From: Streptantibioticus silvisoli
GTDB lineage: Bacteria; Actinomycetota; Actinomycetes; Streptomycetales; Streptomycetaceae
Reading direction: 5' to 3'
DNA length: 64,000 nucleotides
Assembly: GCF_027947535.2 (NCBI RefSeq)
Contig: NZ_JAAGKO020000029.1
Span: 40,836-104,835 of the forward strand
In this document: piece after piece, positions 48,157-56,297 of the stretch
Numbering within the stretch: position 1 is the stretch's first letter
Layout of the letters: each line of letters opens with the position of its first letter
Notes under the pieces: generated by a model
Databases searched by the model: none
What the model saw: only the letters and a program-made list of their open reading frames with translations
Told to the model about the DNA's origin: nothing
Position numbers and translations under genes: made by a program

Positions 48157-49614
48157 ATGAACCCGGTGCAGCGGTCCACCCTCGTCGTGACCATGATCGC
48201 CACCTTCCTGGCGGTCATGGACCAGTTCGTCATCAACGTCGCCCTGCCGTCGGTGCGGCACGACCTGCACACCTCGGCGGCCCAGGCGGAGTTCGCGGTC
48301 GGCGGCTACGCGCTGGTCTACGGTGCTCTGCTGATCACCGGCGGCCGGCTCGGTGACCTGTACGGCCACCGGCGGGTCTTCACCGTCGGCGTGGCCACGT
48401 TCACCGTCGCCTCGCTGGGCTGCGGCCTGGCCCCCTCGGCCGACGCGCTGATCGTGCTGCGGGTCGTGCAGGGCACGGGCGCCGCGCTGTTCTACCCGCA
48501 GATCCTCTCCTTCCTCCAGACGCTGTTCGAAGGGCAGGCCAGGACCAAGGCGTTCGCGCTGTTCGGCGCGGCGGTCGGACTGGCCGCGGTCTGCGGGCAG
48601 GTGGTGGGCGGCGCGCTGGTCAGCCTCGACCTGTTCGGGCTCGGCTGGCGGCCCATCTTCCTGGTCAACGTCCCGCTGTGCCTGGTGGCCCTGGCCGGCG
48701 CCACCCGGCTGCCCGGCTACCGCGCCGCCGAACGCCCGCTGCTCGACACCCGCGGGGTCGTCCTGCTCACCACGACGCTGCTCCTGCTGTCACTGCCGCT
48801 GGTGGGCGGCCCCGGGTGGGGCTGGCCGTGGTGGAGCATCGCGCTGCTGTGCCTGTCGGCCCCCACGGCCCTCGCCCTCGTGGCGTGCGAACTGCGCGAG
48901 GCCCGCCTCGGCCGGATGCCGCTGATCCACCCGGAGCTGTTCCGGCGGCGGGTGTTCTCCGCCGGGACCTGCCTGGCGCTGGTCTTCTTCACCGGCAACG
49001 CCGGCCTGCTGTTCGTCATGACCCTCCACCTCCAGCAGGACCTGCATCTGACCGCCCTGCGCAGCGGACTGGCCTTCGCTCCGCTCACCGGCGCCTTCAT
49101 CGTGGCCTCGCTGGCCGCCCCGCGCATCCAGCGCCGGGTCGGCCTGCACGTGCTGACCCTCGCCTACGGCGTCAACCTCCTGGGCGTACTCACCCTGCTG
49201 GCCGCCGCCCTGCTCGACGCGCCGGCCGCCCGCACCGCCGTGCCCTGGACCTGGCTCGCGGCCCTGACCGTGATCGGGGTCGGCCAGGGGCTCGGGGTCA
49301 GCCCGCTGATGGGCGCCGTGCTGTCGGACGTGCCCCACCGGCACGCCGGGGCCGCCTCCGGTGCCACCGAGACCACCGCCCAGGTCGGCGCCCTGCTCGG
49401 CACGGTCGTCGTGGGCCTGGTGTTCCAGTCGCCGCTGGGGCACGTGACCCGCTCCGCGGCCTTCACCCAGGCGCTGGTGGTCACCGCCGCGCTCGCCGTG
49501 ACCGCCCTGCTGCTCATGGTGCCCCTCCTGCGGCCGCGCCCCGCGCCGCCCGCACCGCCCGGGCCGCCCGTCCCGGTGCCCGCCGATCCCGCCTACTCGG
49601 GCAGCCACTCGTGA
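48157..49614 (+). CDS. MFS transporter, DHA2-type (14-helix) drug/proton antiporter
   Basis: 485 aa from ATG 48157 (GTG 48154 possible). Family motifs: TFLAVMDQFVINVALPSV in helix 1, GGRLGDLYGHRRVF (motif A), LRVVQGTGAALFYPQ and WRPIFLVNVPL. Fourteen hydrophobic segments and a proline-rich cytoplasmic tail. Located 154 bp upstream of the NRPS gene and in the same direction, so it is the likely exporter and self-resistance pump for the product of the set. Confidence 0.93.
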   Translation: MNPVQRSTLVVTMIATFLAVMDQFVINVALPSVRHDLHTSAAQAEFAVGGYALVYGALLITGGRLGDLYGHRRVFTVGVATFTVASLGCGLAPSADALIVLRVVQGTGAALFYPQILSFLQTLFEGQARTKAFALFGAAVGLAAVCGQVVGGALVSLDLFGLGWRPIFLVNVPLCLVALAGATRLPGYRAAERPLLDTRGVVLLTTTLLLLSLPLVGGPGWGWPWWSIALLCLSAPTALALVACELREARLGRMPLIHPELFRRRVFSAGTCLALVFFTGNAGLLFVMTLHLQQDLHLTALRSGLAFAPLTGAFIVASLAAPRIQRRVGLHVLTLAYGVNLLGVLTLLAAALLDAPAARTAVPWTWLAALTVIGVGQGLGVSPLMGAVLSDVPHRHAGAASGATETTAQVGALLGTVVVGLVFQSPLGHVTRSAAFTQALVVTAALAVTALLLMVPLLRPRPAPPAPPGPPVPVPADPAYSGSHS

Positions 49615-49768
49615 TGGCCCCGCACGGCCTGCCGCGCCCGCGTCCGGCCCGGCCGCCGCCGCGCCCGGCCGGCATCGCAGCGCCCGCCGGACCGGGGACG
49701 CCGGGCCCGTTCGCGGGGCCGCGACGGCCCTCCCCGTCCCGACCGTCAAATCGAGGAGACCGCGTACC

Positions 49769-51775
49769 GTGCCCGAACCGACCAGCGACGACCACCTCGT
49801 CCTGACCAACGCCGCAGGCCAGTACAGCCTGTGGGCCGCCCACCTCGACGTGCCCGACGGATGGCGGGTCGCGCTCGCGCGGACCGGCCGCCAGGAGTGC
49901 CTGGACCACGTCGAGAAGCACTGGAACGACCTCCGGCCGGCCGCCCCCGCGGACGACGGGCCGGCCGACCCCTGCCTGTACGCCCTGTTCGCCGAGCAGG
50001 CGGCACGCACCCCCGACGCGCCGGCCCTGCTCTGGCGCGACCGGCCGACCGGCTACCGCGAACTGGCGGACCGGGCCGGGGAGATCGCCCGCCTGCTGAC
50101 CGAACGCGGCGTCGGCCCGGGCGACTTCGTCGGCCTGTGCGTGGAACGCTCACCGCTGATGGTGGCCGCGCTGCTGGGCATCCTCAGAGCCGGCGCCGCC
50201 TACGTCCCGCTCGACCCCGAGTACCCGGTCGGGCGGCTGCGGTACGTGCTGTCCGACACCGGCGCCACGGTCCTGCTGACCGAGGAGCACCTGGTCGGGC
50301 TCTTCCCCGACCACGACGGCCAGCTCCTCGTCCTCGACGCGCAGGACGGTGCGCCGCCCGCCGCCCCGGCCGGCCCGCCGCCCGCCGCCCGCGGCCACGA
50401 CGTCGCCTACGTCATCCACACCTCCGGCTCCACCGGCCGCCCCAAGGGGGTCATGGTCACCCACCGGTCGCTGGCCAACCACAGCCGGGCCGTCAACCGC
50501 ACCTTCCGACTCGGCCCCGGCGACCGGGTGTTGCAGTGCAGGTCGCTCAGCTTCGACGCCGCCGCCGAGGAGCTGTTCCCGCCGCTGCTGCACGGCGCCG
50601 CCCTGGTGCTCGGCGACGACCCGCTGCGCCAGACCTTCCGCGCCCTCACCCAGCAGATCATCGACACCGGGACGACGTTCGTCAGCGTCCCCACCGCCTT
50701 CTGGCACAGCTGGGTGCTGGAGGAGGACTGCCTGGAGCGGCTGGCCTCGGAATCCTCGCTGCGGCTGATGATCGTCGCCGGCGAGCAGGCCCGGCTCCAG
50801 GCGCTGTCGACCTGGAACAAGTGGGTCGGACCCGCCGTCCGCTGGTGCAACGTCTACGGGCCCACCGAGGGCACCATCACCTCCACGATCTTCGAACCGG
50901 GCGCCTCCTGGAGCGACGACGACTGCGCCTCCGTGCCCGTCGGCCACCCCGTCGACAACGTGCAGGCCCACGTCCTGGACGCGGACCTGGCGCCGGTGCC
51001 GCCCGGCACGGTCGGCGAACTGTTCCTCGGCGGCGCGGGGGTGGCCGTCGGCTACCTCGGCCGGCCGGCGACGACCGCCGAGAGCTTCCCCGCCGACCCC
51101 TTCGCCACCGAGCCCGGCCAGCGCCTCTACCGCACCGGCGACCTGGTCCGGGCGACGGCCGACGGCCGCATCGAGTTCGTCGGCCGCCGCGACCACCAGG
51201 TGAAGGTCCGCGGCTACCGCATCGAACTCGGCGAGGTCGAGACCGTCGCCTGCGACCACCCCGCCGTCCGCGCCTGCGTCACCCTCGTCGAGGGCACCGA
51301 CGCCGCCGACACCAGCCTCGTCGCGCACGTCGTCCCCGCCGCGTCGGACCCCTTCCCCACCGCCGACCTGCTGGCCCACCTGCGCCGGGAACTGCCCTGG
51401 TACATGATCCCCGCCGCCGTCGTGGTCGTCGACGCCTTCCCGCTGACGCCCAACGGCAAGATCGACCGGGAGGCGCTGCGCTCCCTCGACCACGAGGCCG
51501 CCCCGCAGAGCGGCCACCTCGCACCGCGCACCCCCGTGGAGGCCGAACTGGCCGCCATCTGGCGGGACGTGCTCAACCTCGAGAGCGTCAGCGTCGACGC
51601 CGACTTCTTCCAGGTCGGCGGCCACTCCCTGCTGGCGGCCGGCCTGATATCGCGGATGCGTTCGGCCTTCGGCGTGAGCGTCCCGGCCCGGGTGCTGTTC
51701 GAGGCCCCGACGATCGAGGGACTCGCCGCCGCGGTCACCCGGCTGCGCGCGCAGGCCGCCACCGGGGAGGCGTGA
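49769..51775 (+). CDS. MbtH-adenylation-carrier (MbtH-A-T) NRPS protein, NikP1-like architecture
   Basis: 668 aa from GTG 49769 (GAGGAGA upstream). Residues 1-55 are an MbtH-like domain (LTNAAGQYSLWAAHLDVPDGW, RQECLDHVEKHWNDLRP) fused to an adenylation domain. A3 is HTSGSTGRPKG at 217-227, followed by NVYGPTEGTI, YRTGDLVR and VKVRGYRIELGEVE, with A10 Lys564 in TPNGKIDR. The protein ends in a carrier domain with phosphopantetheine site Ser620 in GGHSLLAAG. There is no condensation or thioesterase domain, so it loads one amino acid onto its own carrier. By manual alignment to PheA the specificity positions read D-A-E-S-I-A-V-I-T-K. Asp235 fits an alpha-amino acid; the Glu is shared with a known His code, but the whole is not a clear match. 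MbtH-A-T followed by thioesterase and P450 is the order of NikP1-P2-Q. Confidence 0.95.
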   Translation: MPEPTSDDHLVLTNAAGQYSLWAAHLDVPDGWRVALARTGRQECLDHVEKHWNDLRPAAPADDGPADPCLYALFAEQAARTPDAPALLWRDRPTGYRELADRAGEIARLLTERGVGPGDFVGLCVERSPLMVAALLGILRAGAAYVPLDPEYPVGRLRYVLSDTGATVLLTEEHLVGLFPDHDGQLLVLDAQDGAPPAAPAGPPPAARGHDVAYVIHTSGSTGRPKGVMVTHRSLANHSRAVNRTFRLGPGDRVLQCRSLSFDAAAEELFPPLLHGAALVLGDDPLRQTFRALTQQIIDTGTTFVSVPTAFWHSWVLEEDCLERLASESSLRLMIVAGEQARLQALSTWNKWVGPAVRWCNVYGPTEGTITSTIFEPGASWSDDDCASVPVGHPVDNVQAHVLDADLAPVPPGTVGELFLGGAGVAVGYLGRPATTAESFPADPFATEPGQRLYRTGDLVRATADGRIEFVGRRDHQVKVRGYRIELGEVETVACDHPAVRACVTLVEGTDAADTSLVAHVVPAASDPFPTADLLAHLRRELPWYMIPAAVVVVDAFPLTPNGKIDREALRSLDHEAAPQSGHLAPRTPVEAELAAIWRDVLNLESVSVDADFFQVGGHSLLAAGLISRMRSAFGVSVPARVLFEAPTIEGLAAAVTRLRAQAATGEA

Positions 51776-51776
51776 G

Positions 51777-52586
51777 GTGACCGAACAGCCCCGGCTGGCG
51801 CGACCGGCCCCGACCGTCGCCCCGTTGCGGCCGGACAGCCGGTGGATCCGCCCGCTGCGCCCGCTGCCCGCGGCCCGGCTGCGGCTGGTGTGCCTGCCGC
51901 ACGCCGGCGGCACCGCCGGCTACTTCCGCGACTGGGCCGACCTGCTGCCGCCCGACGTGGAGCTGTGGGCGGTCCAGTACCCCGGACGAGAGAACCGGAT
52001 CGCCGAACCCTTCGTCGACCGGATGGCCCCGCTCGCCGACCACGTCGCCCGGGAGCTGGCCCCGTTCCCCGACCCGCCCCTGGTCCTGTTCGGCCACAGC
52101 ATGGGCGCCGTGCTCGCCCACGAGGTCGCCCGCCGGCTCACCGCCGCCGCCGGCCCCCGGGCCGTCCACCACCTGGTGGTCTCCGGTTGCGCCGCCCCGC
52201 ACCTGGTGCGCCCGCTCGCCGGCCAGGAGGGGGCCCACCTGCTGCCCGACGACGACCTGGTCGCCGTCCTGCGGCGCCTGGACCCCGACGGCACCGCGCT
52301 GCTCGAAGACCCCGACATGCGGTCCGTGCTGCTGCCGGCCGTCCGCAACGACTACGAGCTGATCCAGTCCTACCGCGGCAGCCCCCACCCGCCGCTGCGC
52401 GCCGGCATCACCGCGTTCGCCGGCCGGCAGGACGACGCGGTCGACGACGACGCCCTGGACGCCTGGGCGCAGGCGACCCGCGGGAGGTTCGACCGCCGGT
52501 CCTTCCCCGGCGGCCACTTCTACCTCTCGCACCACCGCGACGAGGTCGTCAGCGCCCTCGGCGACGTGCTGCGGGCGCTGCGCTGA
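51777..52586 (+). CDS. Type II thioesterase (NikP2-like position)
   Basis: 269 aa, GTG start one base after the NRPS stop. Alpha/beta hydrolase: CLPHAGGTAGYFRDWA oxyanion region, nucleophile Ser108 in GHSMG, His247 in GGHFYLSHH, and an acidic residue in the QDDAVDDD loop. Standalone thioesterases hydrolyse acyl groups from carrier domains. Beside a single-module A-T protein and a P450, its likely job is to release the tailored amino acid rather than only proofread. Confidence 0.93.
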   Translation: MTEQPRLARPAPTVAPLRPDSRWIRPLRPLPAARLRLVCLPHAGGTAGYFRDWADLLPPDVELWAVQYPGRENRIAEPFVDRMAPLADHVARELAPFPDPPLVLFGHSMGAVLAHEVARRLTAAAGPRAVHHLVVSGCAAPHLVRPLAGQEGAHLLPDDDLVAVLRRLDPDGTALLEDPDMRSVLLPAVRNDYELIQSYRGSPHPPLRAGITAFAGRQDDAVDDDALDAWAQATRGRFDRRSFPGGHFYLSHHRDEVVSALGDVLRALR

Positions 52587-52640
52587 CGCCGGCCCGCCCC
52601 CGTCCCCGACCCGAACCACCGCGACAACCAGGAGCCAGTG

Positions 52641-54737
52641 ATGACCGTTGACCTGTCCGACCCGATCTTCTACCAGGAATCCGACCCCGGGCCGGTCTGG
52701 GCCCGGCTGCGCGCCGAACAGCCGGTCCACCGCAACGTCCGGGCGAACGGCGAGTACTTCTGGGCGGTGATGAACCACCGCCTGTGCACCGAGATGCTCA
52801 CCGACCCGGCGGTCTACAGCTCCGAGAACGGGATGCGGCTGGACTCCGACCCGCGGGTGCTGGCCGCGGCCGCCGGGCGGATGCTCAACGTCACCGACCC
52901 GCCCCGGCACGACAAGATGCGCAAGGTCATCAGCGCCGCGTTCACCCGCCGGATGGTCGACCGGCTGGAGGCGACCATGCGCCGCACCGCCGCCGCCGCC
53001 ATCGACGAGGCGATCGAGGAGGGCGAGTGCGAGTTCACCACCGTCGCCCAGAAACTCCCGGTCTCGGTCATCTGCGACATGATGGGCGTGCCGCAGGAGG
53101 ACTGGGGCTTCATGGTCGAACGCACCCGCTTCGCCTGGAGCTCCACCGCGCTGGACAAGGCCGAGGAGGCGCGCAAGGTCCAGGCGCACACCGAGATCCT
53201 GATCTACTTCCAGGAACTGGCCGAACGCCGTCGCGCCGACCCGCAGGACGACCTGATGAGCGCCCTGGTCCACGGGGAGATCGACGGCGCCCGGCTCAGC
53301 GAGCAGGAGGTCTTCTACAACTGCGACGCCCTGATATCCGGCGGCAACGAGACGACCCGGCACGCCACGGTCGGCGGCCTGCTGGCGTTCGTCGACAACC
53401 CCGGCCAGTGGCAGACGCTGCGTGACGAACCGTCCTTGATGGAGTCGGCGATCCAGGAGGTGGTCCGCTACACCACCCCGGTCATGCACGCGCTGCGCAC
53501 CGCCACCACCGACGTCGAACTCGGCGGGGAGCGGATCAGCGCCGGCGACCACGTGGTGGCCTGGCTGCCGTCGGCCAACCGCGACGAGGAGGTCTTCGCC
53601 GACCCCGACCGCTTCCTCATCGACCGCAGCCCCAACCGCCACCTCGGCTTCATCCAGGGCAACCACTACTGCATCGGTTCGGCGCTCGCCAAGCTCGAAC
53701 TGACCGTGATGTTCGACGAACTCCAGCGCCGCGTCGAGGTGGCCGAACTCACCGGCCCGGTCCGCCGGCTGCGGTCGAACCTGCTGTGGGGCTTCGACTC
53801 CCTCCCGGTGCGTCTGCTGCCCAGGAAGCACGGCACCGGCGCCCGCGCCACGACCTCCGCCGCCTCCGCGATGCGCTGCCCGGTCGACCACACCCCCGCC
53901 ACGACCGCCCGGCGGCTGCACCGTGCCGAACTGTCACCGCAGGCCCGGCGGACCGTGGAGGACTACGAGGGCCGCTACCGCACGAGCTTCGACCACCTGC
54001 TGCACTTCGACCCGCAGGTCCTGCGCACGCTCCACGGTTCGGCCCAGGGTTCCGGCGACCTGCCGTCCAGCGTCCGCGTCGCCTCCGCCACCAACCCCGA
54101 GGCGGCCGAACGGATGGCCGTGGTCACCGCCGTCGCCAACCTCCCGCAGCAGCAGGACGCCGACCGCGAGCGCTACCTGCAGGCGCTGCTCGACATCTAC
54201 GGCCTGCTCCCCGTCCAGGTGGCCACCGCCGCGGCCGTCCCCGGCACCACCGTCCTGGCGCCGGAACGCGAGGGCCGCATCCTCGCCGACCTGCTCGGCG
54301 TCACCCCGCACCCGGACCGCTGGGCGCCGCAGGTCAAGCGGATGCCGGTGGACGGCGGCCTGCTCGTCGGCGTCGACGCGCTGCCGTCGGCCGGCGCCGA
54401 CCGGCTGGTGGTCGTCGACGGCGTGGTGGCCAGCGGCGTCACCCTCATGGCGACGCTCCAGCTGGTCGCCAACCCCGGGGCCACCGTCGACGTCTTCACC
54501 TGCCACGCCACCGCGGAGGGCGCCCGCGCCCTGACCCGGTACGCCGAGCACCTCGGGCTGTCGCTGACCCTGCACGTCGGCCACGTGTCCGGAATGCTCA
54601 ACGAGAAGTTCTACTCGGTGGAGCCCGACGCCCCCGCCACCCTGGTCCTGGGCGACATCGGGGACACCATCAGCCCCGTCGCCGCGACCACGGGCGCCCG
54701 GCCCGCCGCGCCCGACCCCGCCTCCGAGCCCGCGTGA
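52641..54737 (+). CDS. Cytochrome P450 fused to a uracil-phosphoribosyltransferase-like domain
   Basis: 698 aa from ATG 52641 (AGGAG upstream). Residues 1-395 are a full P450: C-helix PPRHDKMRKV, I-helix SGGNETT, K-helix EVVR, and heme loop FIQGNHYCIG with Cys344 (the usual FG replaced by FI). After a linker (about 396-430) a second domain follows. It has a PRPP-loop motif VVVDGVVASGVT around Asp593-Thr601, and a segment GMLNEKFYSVEPDAPATLVLGDIGD ending at 675. These parallel the DPMLATGG loop and the LNEHGYIVPGLGDAGD uracil-binding end of UPRTs. The P450 should hydroxylate the carrier-bound amino acid (NikQ-like). The fused domain should join a base to PRPP (NikR-like). The Asp-Gly in the loop lacks the second acidic residue, as in UPRTs. 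I know no described fusion of this kind. Confidence 0.88.
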   Translation: MTVDLSDPIFYQESDPGPVWARLRAEQPVHRNVRANGEYFWAVMNHRLCTEMLTDPAVYSSENGMRLDSDPRVLAAAAGRMLNVTDPPRHDKMRKVISAAFTRRMVDRLEATMRRTAAAAIDEAIEEGECEFTTVAQKLPVSVICDMMGVPQEDWGFMVERTRFAWSSTALDKAEEARKVQAHTEILIYFQELAERRRADPQDDLMSALVHGEIDGARLSEQEVFYNCDALISGGNETTRHATVGGLLAFVDNPGQWQTLRDEPSLMESAIQEVVRYTTPVMHALRTATTDVELGGERISAGDHVVAWLPSANRDEEVFADPDRFLIDRSPNRHLGFIQGNHYCIGSALAKLELTVMFDELQRRVEVAELTGPVRRLRSNLLWGFDSLPVRLLPRKHGTGARATTSAASAMRCPVDHTPATTARRLHRAELSPQARRTVEDYEGRYRTSFDHLLHFDPQVLRTLHGSAQGSGDLPSSVRVASATNPEAAERMAVVTAVANLPQQQDADRERYLQALLDIYGLLPVQVATAAAVPGTTVLAPEREGRILADLLGVTPHPDRWAPQVKRMPVDGGLLVGVDALPSAGADRLVVVDGVVASGVTLMATLQLVANPGATVDVFTCHATAEGARALTRYAEHLGLSLTLHVGHVSGMLNEKFYSVEPDAPATLVLGDIGDTISPVAATTGARPAAPDPASEPA

Positions 54738-54792
54738 GGCACCGCCTCGCCCCGCCCGGACCCCCATCCGCCCCCGACCCCGGGAGTCAGCC

Positions 54793-55449
54793 ATGCCGCA
54801 GGACGCCCCCTCCCCGCTCGACACACCGGTGACCCTGCCCGACGGCACGCCCGAAAGGCTGCGCCGGCAGATCGAGTTCGTCATGGAGGTCGACCGGCTC
54901 AAGAACGTCTTCCGGCAGAGCCCGCTGCTGTCGGCCGGCCGCAAGGAGAACGACGCCGAACACTCCTGGCACCTCGCCCTGATGACGCTGGTCCTCGCCG
55001 AGTACGCCGACGAGCCGGTCGACGTCGGCCGGGTCATGTCGCTGGTGGTGGTCCACGACCTGGTGGAGATCTACGCGGGCGACACCTTCATCTACGACAC
55101 CGAGGCCCTGCGCGACCAGGACGAACGCGAACAGCGGGCCGCCGACCGGCTGTTCATCCTGCTGCCCGCCGAGCAGGGCGAGTGGTTCCGCGCCCTGTGG
55201 GACGAGTTCGAGGCGCGGGTCACCCCCGAGGCCCGGTTCGCCAAGGCCATGGACCGGCTCCAGCCGATGCTGCTCAACTACGGCAACCGCGGCGGCACCT
55301 GGCGCACCCCGGGCGTGACCGAGGACGACGTGCTCGCCCGCAAGTCCCTCATCCAGGACGCCTCCGCACAGCTGTGGAGCTTCGCCCAGTCGGCGATCCG
55401 CACCGGCGCCGACAACGGCTGGGTCCCGCGCGGCACCGCCACGGACTGA
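54793..55449 (+). CDS. HD-domain phosphohydrolase, YfbR/HDDC2-like 5'-nucleotidase
   Basis: 218 aa, ATG 55 bp after the P450-PRTase stop. The metal-binding pattern is that of the YfbR/HDDC2 group: ENDAEHSWH (His57), VVVHDLVEIYAGDT (His88-Asp89, Glu92, Asp97), and a later Asp near AMDRLQP. These enzymes remove the 5'-phosphate of (deoxy)nucleoside monophosphates. In this set it can turn the nucleotide made by the PRTase-like domain into the free nucleoside. Last gene of the run; the next gene is convergent. Confidence 0.9.
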   Translation: MPQDAPSPLDTPVTLPDGTPERLRRQIEFVMEVDRLKNVFRQSPLLSAGRKENDAEHSWHLALMTLVLAEYADEPVDVGRVMSLVVVHDLVEIYAGDTFIYDTEALRDQDEREQRAADRLFILLPAEQGEWFRALWDEFEARVTPEARFAKAMDRLQPMLLNYGNRGGTWRTPGVTEDDVLARKSLIQDASAQLWSFAQSAIRTGADNGWVPRGTATD

Positions 55450-55544
55450 CCGGCCCCCGCCCGTCCCTCCGCAAGGAAAACCGACCGGCGGCGATGACGC
55501 GAGCGCCGTCCCAGGTCAGCGGGGGAGGGGAACGAGGGGGTCCG

Positions 55545-56120
55545 TCACGCGGGGACCAGGCGGACGGGCAGTGAGGAGAACTTCCGCACCGCCTGGTTGG
55601 CGCTGCGCACCGCCTCCCCGGTCCGCTCGAAGCGGCGTACCCGCCCGGCCAGCGCGGTCAGGAACTCCACGGTCTCCAGCCGGGCCACCGGCGCGCCCAG
55701 GCACAGGTGGATCGAGGCGCCGAACGCCAGGTGGGCCCTGGCGTCGGGACGCGTGATGTCGAACCGGTCCGGATCGGCGAACCGGTCGGGGTCCCGGTTG
55801 GCGGGGCGCAACCGGGCCATGGCGGCCGGGCTGAACTGGTTCTGGACCGCGCGGCGGGCCCGCGTGTGTTCCGGAGGGTCGTTGTCCACCAGCGGATAGC
55901 GATATCCGTGCTCCGTGACCCGGGTATATCCCACGCCCAGACTGGAACTGAAAGCACGATAATTCCGCAGAGCGTAGGAAGCGCTCTCATAACGCGTAAC
56001 CAGCCAAATCCCGCGTTTTTCCAGGAAGGTGGCCGGGCCCAGCTCCCGAAGTCTTCCGTAGAACGGATAGGGGTCTTCGAGATGATCCGGGTGATAGGGA
56101 TCGAGGTCCGTGGCGAGCAT
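55545..56120 (-). pseudogene. Cytochrome P450 with large in-frame internal deletion
   Basis: 191 codons, half of a normal P450. The N-terminal part is good through the C-helix ([28 protein letters not shown]). At about residue 106 (near 55805) it jumps to [27 protein letters not shown] and heme loop [10 protein letters not shown] with Cys140. Roughly 190-200 residues carrying the I-helix and the ExxR motif are missing, yet the frame is kept. The polypeptide cannot fold as a normal P450. It lies tail to tail with the biosynthetic set, suggesting that it once belonged to it. Its 5' half has lower GC than the surroundings. Confidence 0.88.
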
Positions 56121-56297
56121 GGGCCGATGCTATGGCCCGAACTCGAACGATCGGTCATCGTCGTCGGGTGGCAGCCCCGCCGGCGGCGGCCACCCCTCTC
56201 GTTGCGGAGAACGAATCTCCGATGCCGTGGGAAAACGTCAGTCGTACGCCTTCGCCGGCCGGCCGATGACGATGACGCTCGTGAAAGGAAAGGAGCT

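Noticed and set aside
51735..53921. 728-codon minus-strand frame opposite thioesterase and P450
   Set aside because: No motifs; the plus strand carries complete catalytic signatures.
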